From Blautia sp900556555 (lineage in GTDB: Bacteria; Bacillota; Clostridia; Lachnospirales; Lachnospiraceae): DNA of 64,000 bases. The stretch is taken from assembly GCA_964250615.1 (NCBI GenBank), contig CAXUGM010000006.1. One strand, given 5' to 3'. Shown piece by piece: positions 25,779-33,829 of this stretch; positions within the stretch are counted from its first letter, which is position 1, and each line of letters opens with the position of its first letter. The notes below the pieces were generated by a model. It was not told where the DNA came from. It was given only the letters and a program-made list of their open reading frames with translations, and ran no database searches. The translations under genes and the position numbers were made by a program.

Positions 25779-25884
25779 CAGTAGAAAGTTGAGATGATGA
25801 TTTATAGAAGTTAAAGTGTAGTCTTTTCCTTGAACATATGCTATACTCTTTTATATAGGATTCCTCTGTAGAACTGGAGGAAAT

Positions 25885-26790
25885 ATGAAAAAACGAAAAA
25901 CATTACAGGATTTGACGATTAAGGACAATTTTCTTTTTGGTGCAGTCATGAGTGTGGAGGAAAATTGCAAGGGATTTCTTGAGATGGTGCTTGGCTTCTC
26001 TATTGCACAGGTAGTTGTAAGCAAGGAGAAGAGTATCGTTTACCACCCGGAGTACAAAGGTGTCCGCCTGGATATCTATGCAGAAGACGAAAATCATACG
26101 CATTACAACGTAGAAATGCAGGTAAAGAAAAAGACAGCTTTGGGTAAACGCAGCCGCTACTACCACAGTCAAATGGTAATGGAGGCTCTGGCAAGCGGAG
26201 AGGATTATGAAACCATGCCGGATACGTTTGTGATTTTTGTCTGTGATTTTGATCCCTTTGGAGAGCATCTGTATTGTTATACCTTTGGGAATGAATGCAG
26301 GGAGAATAAAAATGTAAAACTTGACGATGGAAGTTACACCATTTTTTTGAGTACCAGAGGAGAAAATGAAGAGGAGGTTCCGGCAGAGCTTGTCAGATTC
26401 CTGAAATTTGTGACGGCTGATTTGGAAGAAAGTGAAGAGGATTTTCAGGACAAACTGGTGAAACAGTTCCAGGAGACCATTCACAACATCAAAACAGACC
26501 GTGAGATGGGAGAGCGATATATGATTTTTGAAGAAATGCTGCGGGAAGAAAAACAAGAAGGAAGGCAAGAGGGGCTGTTGGAAGGCAGAATAGAAGCAAC
26601 CCGGGAAGGTATCTTCGAACTCTTGGAAGATTTAGGAGAAGTTCCAGACAGACTTTGTGACAGAATGGAAGCTCTGGAGGAACTTGGAGATTTGAAGTTT
26701 TTATTTAAACTGGCGGCAAAAGCAGATTCGATGCAAAACTTTATAAAAGATGCAGAGAATTATCTGCAAACAAAAGAGAAACACGAATAA
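25885..26790 (+). CDS. Rpn family recombination-promoting nuclease / putative transposase
   Basis: A 301-residue protein of the Rpn/YhgA-like (PD-(D/E)XK nuclease transposase) family. The opening LTIKDNFLFGAVM block is typical. The nuclease core shows D63 in RLDIYA and E77-x-Q79 in VEMQVKKK with K81, fitting the D-ExQ(K) active site. The C-terminal half is charged and coiled-coil-like, with EGRQEGLLEGRIEATREG repeats common in this family. These proteins cleave DNA and stimulate RecA-independent recombination in enterobacterial studies, and their copies spread within Firmicutes genomes. The ATG lies behind GGAGGAAAT. The gene is bracketed by exact inverted repeats, see the element entry. Confidence 0.88.
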   Translation: MKKRKTLQDLTIKDNFLFGAVMSVEENCKGFLEMVLGFSIAQVVVSKEKSIVYHPEYKGVRLDIYAEDENHTHYNVEMQVKKKTALGKRSRYYHSQMVMEALASGEDYETMPDTFVIFVCDFDPFGEHLYCYTFGNECRENKNVKLDDGSYTIFLSTRGENEEEVPAELVRFLKFVTADLEESEEDFQDKLVKQFQETIHNIKTDREMGERYMIFEEMLREEKQEGRQEGLLEGRIEATREGIFELLEDLGEVPDRLCDRMEALEELGDLKFLFKLAAKADSMQNFIKDAENYLQTKEKHE

Positions 26791-26827
26791 AGTCGGTGGT
26801 AATTCTATACTACCAAAGTACATTTGT

Positions 26828-26878
26828 CCCAATGCCATGTAAGGCATTGGGCATCATAAAATTCTTGCTCTTAAGAGC
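26828..26878. terminator. Two adjacent hairpins downstream of the Rpn gene
   Basis: CCCAATGCC (26828-26836) pairs with GGCATTGGG (26843-26851), followed by the palindrome GCTCTTAAGAGC (26867-26878). Neither has a clear T tract on the plus strand. They probably end the Rpn transcript or belong to the candidate mobile unit. Nothing else is recognisable between 26791 and 26994. Confidence 0.4.
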
Positions 26879-26994
26879 ATCTTACTGATTCAGTAAAAAT
26901 TCACTAAATAAATGAACAGAGGAATCCTATATCTCTTCTATCGTCAAATACTTCTTTCCATCTTGTATGTAATTACACCGCATGTTAAATGCTG

Positions 26995-28224
26995 CTAATT
27001 AAAACCAGCATAAAGCTTGCAAAGCTCTACAATTACCTGTACGCATTTCTCCATGGACTGGATACATACGAACTCATAATGACCATGGCAGTTGTGATCC
27101 CCTGTACCAAGGTTTGGACAAGGAAGACCCATATAAGAAAGTCTGGCACCGTCTGTACCGCCGCGGATAGGAACTACCTTTGGCTGGATATCAAGCTTTT
27201 CATAAACAGACAGGACACTGTCGATGAGGTGCATATGAGGCTCAATTTTTTCCTTCATGTTGAAGTAGGAATCTTCGATTTGTAAATCAATGGTGCCATC
27301 TCCGTATTTTTGATTTAAGTAAGCAGCGGCATGTGCCATCACTTCTTTTTTCTGCTGGAATAAGGTTTTGTCATGGTCACGGATAATATATTCCATGGAA
27401 GCGTGTTCCACAGAGCCGTTCATGCTGTCCAGATGAATAAAGCCTTCTCTGCATTCGGTATGTTCCGGTTTTTGAGCAGATGGCATGAGGTTTTCAAATT
27501 CCATAGCAATGCTGAGAGCATTTCTCATTTTGTTTTTGGCAGAACCTGGGTGGATGCTTAATCCTGTGATCTCCACCATAGCAGAAGCGGCATTAAAGTT
27601 TTCGTATTCCAATTCTCCACATTCTCCGCCATCCATAGTATATGCAAAATCTGCACCAAAACGTTTTACATCAAACCGGTCAGCACCCTGGCCGATTTCT
27701 TCGTCTGGAGTGAAACCAATACGGATGGTGCCGTGTGGAATCTCAGGGTGCACCAGGAGATATTCTGCGGCCGTGAGGATTTCTGCCAGTCCGGCTTTGT
27801 CATCCCCGCCCAGAAGAGTAGTGCCGTCTGTGACGATTAAATCCTGTCCCTGATACTGTCTGAGATTTTCAAAGTCAGCAGGACTCATAATCATATGAGT
27901 TTCTTCGTTTAAAAGGATATCTTTTCCGTCATAATTTTTGATGATGCGTGGGTGGATATTAGCACCGGAAGAAGCAGGTGCTGTGTCCATATGAGAGATA
28001 AAGCCCAGGACAGGTCCATGATAATCTTTGATTGTGGCAGGTAAGGTTCCAAAGACATAACCGTTTTCATCACAGCTTACATCCTGCAGTCCCATTTCTT
28101 TCATTTCTTCTACCAAAAGTGCTGCAAAATCCAACTGGCTTCCGGTACTTGGGAAGGTATCAGAAGATGGGTCGGAGGTTGTATCAACAGAGATATATTT
28201 TAGAAAACGTTCTTGTACTTTCAT
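26995..28224 (-). CDS. pepT: Peptidase T (aminotripeptidase)
   Basis: A 409-residue zinc tripeptidase of family M20B that removes the N-terminal residue of tripeptides in the cytoplasm. Hallmarks are SVDTTSDPSS near the start, metal-binding ISHMDTAP, the bridging aspartate in LLGGDDKAG, the catalytic pair in FTPDEEIG, and the C-terminal GTGDHNCHGHYE zinc motif. Length and motif order equal those of known PepT. It is transcribed alone on the minus strand, diverging from lrgAB. The ribosome site reads AAAGGAGCAAAAACTT before the ATG. Confidence 0.96.
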   Translation of the reverse strand: MKVQERFLKYISVDTTSDPSSDTFPSTGSQLDFAALLVEEMKEMGLQDVSCDENGYVFGTLPATIKDYHGPVLGFISHMDTAPASSGANIHPRIIKNYDGKDILLNEETHMIMSPADFENLRQYQGQDLIVTDGTTLLGGDDKAGLAEILTAAEYLLVHPEIPHGTIRIGFTPDEEIGQGADRFDVKRFGADFAYTMDGGECGELEYENFNAASAMVEITGLSIHPGSAKNKMRNALSIAMEFENLMPSAQKPEHTECREGFIHLDSMNGSVEHASMEYIIRDHDKTLFQQKKEVMAHAAAYLNQKYGDGTIDLQIEDSYFNMKEKIEPHMHLIDSVLSVYEKLDIQPKVVPIRGGTDGARLSYMGLPCPNLGTGDHNCHGHYEFVCIQSMEKCVQVIVELCKLYAGFN

Positions 28225-28320
28225 AAGTTTTTGCTCCTTTTTTATAATAGTTTGGAAAATAAGTCTGAAATTATGCTATCACAGAGCAAAGACTTTGTCT
28301 ATAATTCAAGAGAGAAAAAG

Positions 28321-28349
28321 TTGACTTCATTTTTGGAGATGTCTATAAT
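28321..28349 (+). promoter_or_regulatory. Sigma-A promoter of lrgAB
   Basis: TTGACT (28321-28326), a 17-bp spacer and TATAAT (28344-28349). The first lrgA codon follows 43 bases later. Confidence 0.85.
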
Positions 28350-28392
28350 AAATGGGTGATATGACGTCAGATAAAAGAAAAGAGGTTTACGT

Positions 28393-28764
28393 ATGAAATA
28401 TTTGCGGCAGTTTGCCATTATTTTATTTATTTCCCTGCTGGGAGAATTGCTTCGTGTTCTGATTCCGCTGCCGATTCCGGCAAGTGTTTATGGGTTGGTT
28501 CTGATGCTTCTTGCTCTTATTACGGGAATTCTGAAAGTTCATCAGGTGAAGGAAGCATCTGCTTTTTTGATAGAGATTATGCCGGTAATGTTTATTCCTG
28601 CCGGTGTTGGTCTTCTGGAGTCATGGCCTGCACTTAAGCCGGTATGGATTCCGGTGGTGCTGATCACGATGCTGACTACGATAATTGTTATGGTGGTCAC
28701 AGGAAGAGTGGCTCAGAGAATAATTGGAAAGGAGAACAAAGAAGATGGAAAAGTTTCTCATTGA
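28393..28764 (+). CDS. lrgA: CidA/LrgA family membrane protein
   Basis: A 123-residue protein with four hydrophobic segments and the family signature around LLRVLIPLPIPASVYGLVLM (residues 20-39). It belongs to the holin-like CidA/LrgA family. Together with LrgB it forms a membrane system linked to murein hydrolase control in staphylococci and to pyruvate or related carboxylate uptake in Bacillus and streptococci. It overlaps the start of the lrgB gene. Confidence 0.92.
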   Translation: MKYLRQFAIILFISLLGELLRVLIPLPIPASVYGLVLMLLALITGILKVHQVKEASAFLIEIMPVMFIPAGVGLLESWPALKPVWIPVVLITMLTTIIVMVVTGRVAQRIIGKENKEDGKVSH

Positions 28765-29437
28765 CTCTGTGTTTTTTGGCGCGGTCATTAGTCTTCTTGC
28801 TTATGAGGCTGGGTTACTGCTAAAGAAAAAATTCAAACTGGCGATTTTAAATCCTCTGCTCCTAGCAGTGATTTGTGTTATGGCAGTGCTGGTGATTCTG
28901 GATGTGGATTATGAACAGTACAATGAAGGGGCAAAGTATATCAGCTATCTTTTAACACCTGCGACGGTGTGTCTTGCGGTTCCTTTATATGAGCAATTAT
29001 CACTTTTGAAAAAGAATTTTAAGGCAGTTGCTGCAGGAATTATTTCGGGAGTTCTTGCCAGTTTGGTCAGTGTTCTGGGACTGTCCGTGCTCTTTGGGTT
29101 GAATCATGAACAGTATGTGACATTACTTCCCAAATCCATTACAACAGCTATTGGAATGGGGATTTCTGAGGAGTTAGGCGGAATTGTTACAATCACGGTG
29201 GCATCTATTATTATTACGGGAATTTTGGGAAATGTTATTGCGGAGTTTGTCTGCAAAGTGTTTAAAATTCACCATCCCATTGCAAAGGGACTGGCTCTCG
29301 GAACTGCTTCTCATGCCATTGGAACGGCAAAAGCAATGGAAATGGGACCGGTTGAGGGTGCTATGAGCAGCCTGGCTATTGCAGTGGCAGGTTTGCTTAC
29401 TGTGATAGGAGCATCTGTGTTTGCGGGTATGTTATAA
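28745..29437 (+). CDS. lrgB: LrgB family membrane protein
   Basis: A 230-residue multi-pass membrane protein of the CidB/LrgB family. The conserved LLPKSITTAIGMGISEELGG (about residues 128-147) and the HAIGTAKAMEMG motif near 197-208 are its hallmarks. I chose the ATG at 28745, ten bases after AAAGGAG, over an in-frame TTG at 28724. The coding region overlaps lrgA by 20 bases, indicating coupled translation. It ends before a perfect 20-bp terminator. Confidence 0.92.
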   Translation: MEKFLIDSVFFGAVISLLAYEAGLLLKKKFKLAILNPLLLAVICVMAVLVILDVDYEQYNEGAKYISYLLTPATVCLAVPLYEQLSLLKKNFKAVAAGIISGVLASLVSVLGLSVLFGLNHEQYVTLLPKSITTAIGMGISEELGGIVTITVASIIITGILGNVIAEFVCKVFKIHHPIAKGLALGTASHAIGTAKAMEMGPVEGAMSSLAIAVAGLLTVIGASVFAGML

Positions 29438-29450
29438 AAATATAATTTTG

Positions 29451-29501
29451 AAAAAAGCAATACGCTTTGCATTCATTTGGGCAAAGCGTATTGCTTTTTT
29501 T
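29451..29501. terminator. Bidirectional terminator between lrgB and the YcxB-like gene
   Basis: A perfect 20-bp stem with arms 29451-29470 and 29481-29500, A6 on the left and T6 on the right. It serves both lrgAB (plus) and the convergent minus-strand operon ending at 29513. Confidence 0.95.
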
Positions 29502-29512
29502 CTGAAAGTATA

Positions 29513-30037
29513 TCAGGGATTTTTTGAGGAAGAAAATCGTGTTTTTACAAGATTAAAACTTCCCAGAGTAAATCCTTCTTTCCCGACCAATATCCGGATA
29601 TTTTCGGCACATTCAAGAATATAAAAGTGTTTTGTTTCCTGCCATCCGGTAACTTTGGAATAAGCAATATCTGCTGTTTTACAGGAGTTTCCTGTAACAG
29701 TCAAAGAATTTTCATAGAAAAATACAGTTCTTTCCGGAATCAGTTCACCATATTGTGACATGGCTTTGTATTTTGCTTTCCATTTACTTCTGGGAAGAAA
29801 TACGGTCATCCACAAAAGTAATGCTGTGATCGTCAAGGTTTCTCCTGCAAGCATAAACAGAGAACCTCCGCTGTGTAAAATCCAGACGGCAATGATCAGA
29901 TATAAAACCAACAGCAAAAGAACAAGTTTTTTAATAGCCTTTTGATATCCTTTTTTTCCGATGGCTCGCATTCCTTCGTAGAAGAGGGAACGGGTTATGG
30001 TGATATGGTTTTCGGCAATTGGTTCAGTTTTTTGCAT
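29513..30037 (-). CDS. YcxB-like small membrane protein
   Basis: A 174-residue protein with two adjacent transmembrane segments (about residues 38-57 and 63-82) and a C-terminal soluble domain of the YcxB type (FYENSLTV near 107-114, YSKVTGW near 124-130). The function of the family is unknown. It is the last gene of the minus-strand operon headed by the LacI-type regulator and overlaps the preceding gene by 14 bases. An AGGAGG site lies just before its ATG. Confidence 0.7.
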   Translation of the reverse strand: MQKTEPIAENHITITRSLFYEGMRAIGKKGYQKAIKKLVLLLLVLYLIIAVWILHSGGSLFMLAGETLTITALLLWMTVFLPRSKWKAKYKAMSQYGELIPERTVFFYENSLTVTGNSCKTADIAYSKVTGWQETKHFYILECAENIRILVGKEGFTLGSFNLVKTRFSSSKNP

Positions 30038-30806
30038 AAGATTCCTCCTGGGTGGTGTTTTCTGAAAGATACCGGATATATTCCACGGATTGCTTTTTGT
30101 GAGGAGAGTTTGCGATAATTCCTAAGTAAATAGTTCCGTTCATACCAGCTTCTTTTATGCAGGGAAAGCTGGATATATTCAGTCCCATGGGATATTCGGC
30201 TGTTGTAGAAGTATAAGTGGCTGTACTGTCAAAGTAAAGATCCATGGCGTTATCTTCCAGGATTACTATGTTTTTTTCAAGACAGGAGGAGAGCTTGGAA
30301 TACAAATCCGAATCTGTCTTAGATAGTAGTTCTTCCAGATCACATAGATAACCATTTTGTGAGAAAGAGTCAAACGCTTCTTTGTTCATCAGAACAATAT
30401 CTAATTCCTCGTTGTCAATAGCACCAAGAATTTTCATCCTGGAAGCATAGGTGTATTCATGGTTTGGGTCAGCATCATTGTCTGTGAGATAAAGTCCTGT
30501 ATAAAAACGGACTTCCTCTTTCGCATCATTTCCTCCGATATAGTCGAGAAATCCACTGCCAAGTTTTTCTGCCAGAGTATTTCCGGGGCTTACATTAACA
30601 AAAGCTGTGGACAGCAGCACATCCTTGTGGGTAAAGTGCCCGTAAATCATATATCCTGCAATATATAGAAGGATACATATAACAAAAATGGGGAATTTAT
30701 AATAATCCCATATGTATTGCAGTTTTTCTCTGCCATGCAATTGGCGGAAAATTTTCCTGCTGGTATTTTCGTTATGATTCTTTTTGAACAATTCAAACCG
30801 TGGCAT
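30024..30806 (-). CDS. Membrane-anchored protein of unknown function, binding-protein-like
   Basis: A 260-residue protein with a charged N terminus (about 1-36), one transmembrane segment (about residues 37-55) and an extracellular domain of about 200 residues. I recognise no named family. The domain has features reminiscent of solute-binding proteins, such as a DIVLMNKEAF strand and the late GIIANSPHKKQSVEYIRYLSE segment, which resembles the hinge region where binding proteins read NSPHK. It has no lipobox. The gene sits between the DUF624 and YcxB-like genes of the LacI-regulator operon. A sensory or accessory role to the divergent sugar importer is conceivable. Confidence 0.6.
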   Translation of the reverse strand: MPRFELFKKNHNENTSRKIFRQLHGREKLQYIWDYYKFPIFVICILLYIAGYMIYGHFTHKDVLLSTAFVNVSPGNTLAEKLGSGFLDYIGGNDAKEEVRFYTGLYLTDNDADPNHEYTYASRMKILGAIDNEELDIVLMNKEAFDSFSQNGYLCDLEELLSKTDSDLYSKLSSCLEKNIVILEDNAMDLYFDSTATYTSTTAEYPMGLNISSFPCIKEAGMNGTIYLGIIANSPHKKQSVEYIRYLSENTTQEESYAKN

Positions 30807-30825
30807 GGATACAATCCCTTTCTAA

Positions 30826-31464
30826 TTACATCTTTTCCTGTTCGTGTTCGCTGCTTTTTTCTTCAAGAAGTCCCATAATATTTGAAAGTAAATAAGAACA
30901 TAAGAATGCACAAAGCCCTTCACCGAAAATAATGGCAGGTGTGAAGAAACGCATGACAATCAACACCATGGCGAAGTATATAACTGCCATCAGCACGGTG
31001 CAGAGAAAAAAGCGCATACCTAAAATAATAGAATTTTTAAACATTGCAGGAATGGTATTACGAAAACGTGCCATGAGTGGGAAAATATACATCATGACAA
31101 TTGCATACGCAACGACAGTTACTGCAAAGATAGCAGTGATGATTGTCCAGAATGCATTTTCAAACCGGAGATGATACAGAACATATCCATCAATCCCCAG
31201 TATAATTCCCAGTGCAAGAAGCATGAGCCAGACCAGTGTGCTTTGTTTAAAGTTTTCTTTGAAAGAATGAAAAAAGTTTCTGGTTATGTTTCCCTCTTCA
31301 TTTCTGACCATTTTCATTGTTACATAGAACAATGCCGTGGTAGATGCTCCGATTGTAACAATGGGAAGACAGCAAATGAACCACAAAATATTAAGATAAA
31401 CACTGTAAACAATTTTAGTGATAAATTGCATGACAGCATTATCTGGATTCAGCAGATTTGTCAA
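30826..31464 (-). CDS. DUF624 (YesL-like) membrane protein
   Basis: A 212-residue protein with about five transmembrane segments and the YesL/DUF624 hallmark ICCLPIVTIGASTTALFYV near residues 34-52. Members are usually encoded next to carbohydrate ABC importers, but the role is unknown. Translation starts at TTG, seven bases after GGAGGG. No ATG fits. It follows the LacI-type gene by 29 bases on the minus strand. Confidence 0.88.
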   Translation of the reverse strand: MTNLLNPDNAVMQFITKIVYSVYLNILWFICCLPIVTIGASTTALFYVTMKMVRNEEGNITRNFFHSFKENFKQSTLVWLMLLALGIILGIDGYVLYHLRFENAFWTIITAIFAVTVVAYAIVMMYIFPLMARFRNTIPAMFKNSIILGMRFFLCTVLMAVIYFAMVLIVMRFFTPAIIFGEGLCAFLCSYLLSNIMGLLEEKSSEHEQEKM

Positions 31465-31493
31465 TTTAATTCCCTCCTTATTATTTTGCCAAG

Positions 31494-32567
31494 TTAGTCC
31501 CCTGTAGATTCACGGTAAATCAGATTGGTTTCCGTATAAATAGTCCGATAATTGAGCGAAGGATTTTTGATCCTGGACATTAGAAGATGTACAGCGGAAT
31601 ACCCCATAATCTGGGTGTGGATATGGATGGTGGTTAATGGAGGTGAGACGATTTTTGACTCTGGAGAATCGTCAAAGCCACAGAGCATTATATCATCCGG
31701 TATTTTGTAATTTAACTGGCGCAAAACATTTATAACATCAAGGGCAATAAAATCATTTGCACAGATCAGGACTTCAGGAAGTTCTTTCAGGGCACGGAAA
31801 TGCTCCAGAAGATAATCCTGATAATCTGCGGAATCGGGATTTTCCACCCCTTCTTTATTCCCGAGCATACAGTATTCTTCTATATAAGGCTGGTTTAACA
31901 GGAACATGGAGTTACGGAATGCCATATAACGTTCCCAGAATGACTGGCAGTGCAAATGCTCACCGACAAAACCGAAACGCGTTTTTCCTCTGCGGATCAT
32001 TTCCTGAATAAAGCTGTAGATTCCAGACTGGTTATCCATATAAAGTTTGTCTGCTTTCAAAGGCTCATTGAGTCCTGCCACTGGTGTGTCAACAAAAAGT
32101 GTAGGGATTTCCAGAGCACAGAGCATTCTGCTATATGCATGGTCAAAAATTTCATAACAGATGATTCCAGAAGTACGGCCGGGGTCAAAAGATGCAGGCA
32201 GTTTTAATTGCTCCAGTTCATCTTTGAGGACTCTGTGCATGGAAAGACTATAGCCCATCTGTGAAATTTCCCGTTGGAATTTATCAAGCATGGTAGACGC
32301 AAAATGGGAGTCTCCCAGAAATTTTGTTGTAAACAGTGCAATTTCTTTGTTTGGTGCAGCTTCTGAAGGAATCTGTTCCTGGTGCGTGATATCCTCCAGG
32401 GTTGATGCGTATGAAAACTGCTTATAGCCCATTTCAAAGGCTTTTTTTAATACTTTTTCTCTTGTTGTATCAGCAAGGATGCCTGTGTTGTTGATCGCTT
32501 TCGAAACGGTATTTCGTGAAAGACCAAGTGCATCGGCAATATCCTGTATAGTTACTCGTTCTGACAT
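31494..32567 (-). CDS. LacI-family transcriptional regulator
   Basis: A 357-residue regulator. The N-terminal LacI helix-turn-helix covers IQDIADALGLSRNTVSKAIN (about residues 7-26), followed by the hinge and a periplasmic-binding-protein-like effector domain (about 60-350) with FDDSPESKIVSPPLTTIHI near the end. It is divergent from the sucrose/fructan importer operon and heads its own four-gene operon, so it likely controls both in response to a sugar or sugar phosphate. The inverted repeat AATAAA-GCA-TTTATT just after its own promoter is a possible autoregulatory operator. Confidence 0.92.
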   Translation of the reverse strand: MSERVTIQDIADALGLSRNTVSKAINNTGILADTTREKVLKKAFEMGYKQFSYASTLEDITHQEQIPSEAAPNKEIALFTTKFLGDSHFASTMLDKFQREISQMGYSLSMHRVLKDELEQLKLPASFDPGRTSGIICYEIFDHAYSRMLCALEIPTLFVDTPVAGLNEPLKADKLYMDNQSGIYSFIQEMIRRGKTRFGFVGEHLHCQSFWERYMAFRNSMFLLNQPYIEEYCMLGNKEGVENPDSADYQDYLLEHFRALKELPEVLICANDFIALDVINVLRQLNYKIPDDIMLCGFDDSPESKIVSPPLTTIHIHTQIMGYSAVHLLMSRIKNPSLNYRTIYTETNLIYRESTGD

Positions 32568-32591
32568 AATACCTCCTTATTTTATAAACGA

Positions 32592-32645
32592 AATAAAGCA
32601 TTTATTGTTTACCATTATTATAGTGTAAAAAACAATTTGTGTCAA
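32592..32645 (-). promoter_or_regulatory. Promoter of the LacI-type gene with candidate operator
   Basis: On the minus strand TTGACA (32645-32640), a 17-bp spacer and TATAAT (32622-32617) form a near-ideal promoter. Downstream of the start point lies AATAAA GCA TTTATT (32592-32606), a palindrome in the position expected for an autoregulatory LacI-type operator. No copy is evident in front of the divergent operon. Confidence 0.65.
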
Positions 32646-32768
32646 ATGTAAAATAAAATATAACAATACAAAGAAAACAGATGATATTCTAAAAAGAAAT
32701 AGTGGTCAGATTCAATAAGCAAAAAAATATATAAAAAAAAATAGTTGTGCAAAAGGCAAAAAATACTA

Positions 32769-32800
32769 TTGACAAATGAGACAATTTGAAATAATATAAT
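32769..32800 (+). promoter_or_regulatory. Promoter of the sucrose/fructan importer operon
   Basis: TTGACA (32769-32774), 17 bp and TAATAT (32792-32797), which overlaps TATAAT at 32795-32800. The leader up to the first codon at 32886 is about 80 bases. Confidence 0.75.
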
Positions 32801-32885
32801 GTTACAAAAGAAACAACAAGGGCACAAATGCACAAATGATAAAATGGTGCAAATGTAAAATGAGAAGGGAGGAGATTCTTAAATT

Positions 32886-33815
32886 ATGAGTAAGAATTCT
32901 AAAGTTGTTTCAAAGAAGAAACAGGGCAGCACACTGCTGTATGTAAAACAGCACTGGCAGTTATATGCAATATTTCTGCTTCCTGCCCTGGCCCTGACAT
33001 TACTTTTTAAGTATGTTCCCATGGGAGGTATCCTGATTGCTTTTCAGCGTTACAATCCAATTCAGGGAATTTTCGGAAGTGAATGGGTGGGGCTGACGTT
33101 TTTTAAACGGTTCCTTTCATCACCGGACTTTATGAGATACCTGATAAATACTTTGAAGTTAAGTGTTTATGGTATGCTCTGGGGATTCCCGATACCGATT
33201 CTGCTTGCATTTTTGCTGAACCGTATTGAGAGCAAAGGAATCAAGAAAAAAATACAGCTTGTATTGTACATGCCGAACTTTGTTTCTGTCATTGTTTTAT
33301 GCGGTATTATACGAATTTTTCTTTCTGTAACAGGACCGGTAAACCTGATGCTTGGTACAGAAGTCAACTTTATGGCAATGCCGGAAGCTTTCCGTACCAT
33401 CTATATCGCAAGTGGTATCTGGCAGGGAGCAGGATGGGCTTCCATTATGTACACAGCAGCACTATCTAATGCAAGCAAAGAGTTAAAAGAGGCTGCGATT
33501 ATTGATGGTGCAAATATTTTCCAGCAGATTAAGGCAGTTGAGTGGCCGGCTATCAAAGATATGGTGGTAATCCAGTTTATCCTTCAGGCTGGTAACATCA
33601 TGAGCATTGGTTTTGAAAAAGCATATGCCCTTCAGACAGACTTGAACCTCGCTTCATCAGAAATCATTGCTACATATGTGTATAAGAAAGGTTTGCTGGA
33701 TGGTGACTACAGTTTTTCTACAGCCGTAGGTTTGTTCAATACGGTCATCAACGTAATTTTGCTGGTTGCGATCAATAAGATTGTAGCACGGATGAATGAA
33801 GGCAAAGGATTATAG
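32886..33815 (+). CDS. ABC transporter permease, LplB type (sucrose/fructan importer)
   Basis: A 309-residue sugar permease with six transmembrane segments. The EAA loop is EAAIIDGANIFQQIKAVEWP near residues 200-219. It is first in a five-gene operon with a second permease, a binding protein, a GH32 hydrolase and a fructokinase, which defines the likely substrate as sucrose or short fructo-oligosaccharides. No ATPase gene is present, so a shared ATPase is presumed. A GGGAGGAG site precedes the ATG. Confidence 0.93.
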   Translation: MSKNSKVVSKKKQGSTLLYVKQHWQLYAIFLLPALALTLLFKYVPMGGILIAFQRYNPIQGIFGSEWVGLTFFKRFLSSPDFMRYLINTLKLSVYGMLWGFPIPILLAFLLNRIESKGIKKKIQLVLYMPNFVSVIVLCGIIRIFLSVTGPVNLMLGTEVNFMAMPEAFRTIYIASGIWQGAGWASIMYTAALSNASKELKEAAIIDGANIFQQIKAVEWPAIKDMVVIQFILQAGNIMSIGFEKAYALQTDLNLASSEIIATYVYKKGLLDGDYSFSTAVGLFNTVINVILLVAINKIVARMNEGKGL

Positions 33816-33829
33816 AGGGAGGACACACG

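Larger units (their letters stand above)
25853..26932 (+). mobile_element. Candidate Rpn mobile unit bounded by 17-bp inverted repeats
   Basis: ATATAGGATTCCTCTGT at 25853-25869 recurs as its exact reverse complement at 26916-26932, bracketing the Rpn nuclease gene in a 1080-bp unit. Directly outside lie CTCTTTT (25846-25852) and CTCTTCT (26933-26939), a 7-bp near-duplication in direct orientation as a target duplication would be. The left repeat also lies at the break point of the truncated AraC reading frame. Mobility is inferred. Rpn genes are not generally described with terminal repeats. Confidence 0.45.
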
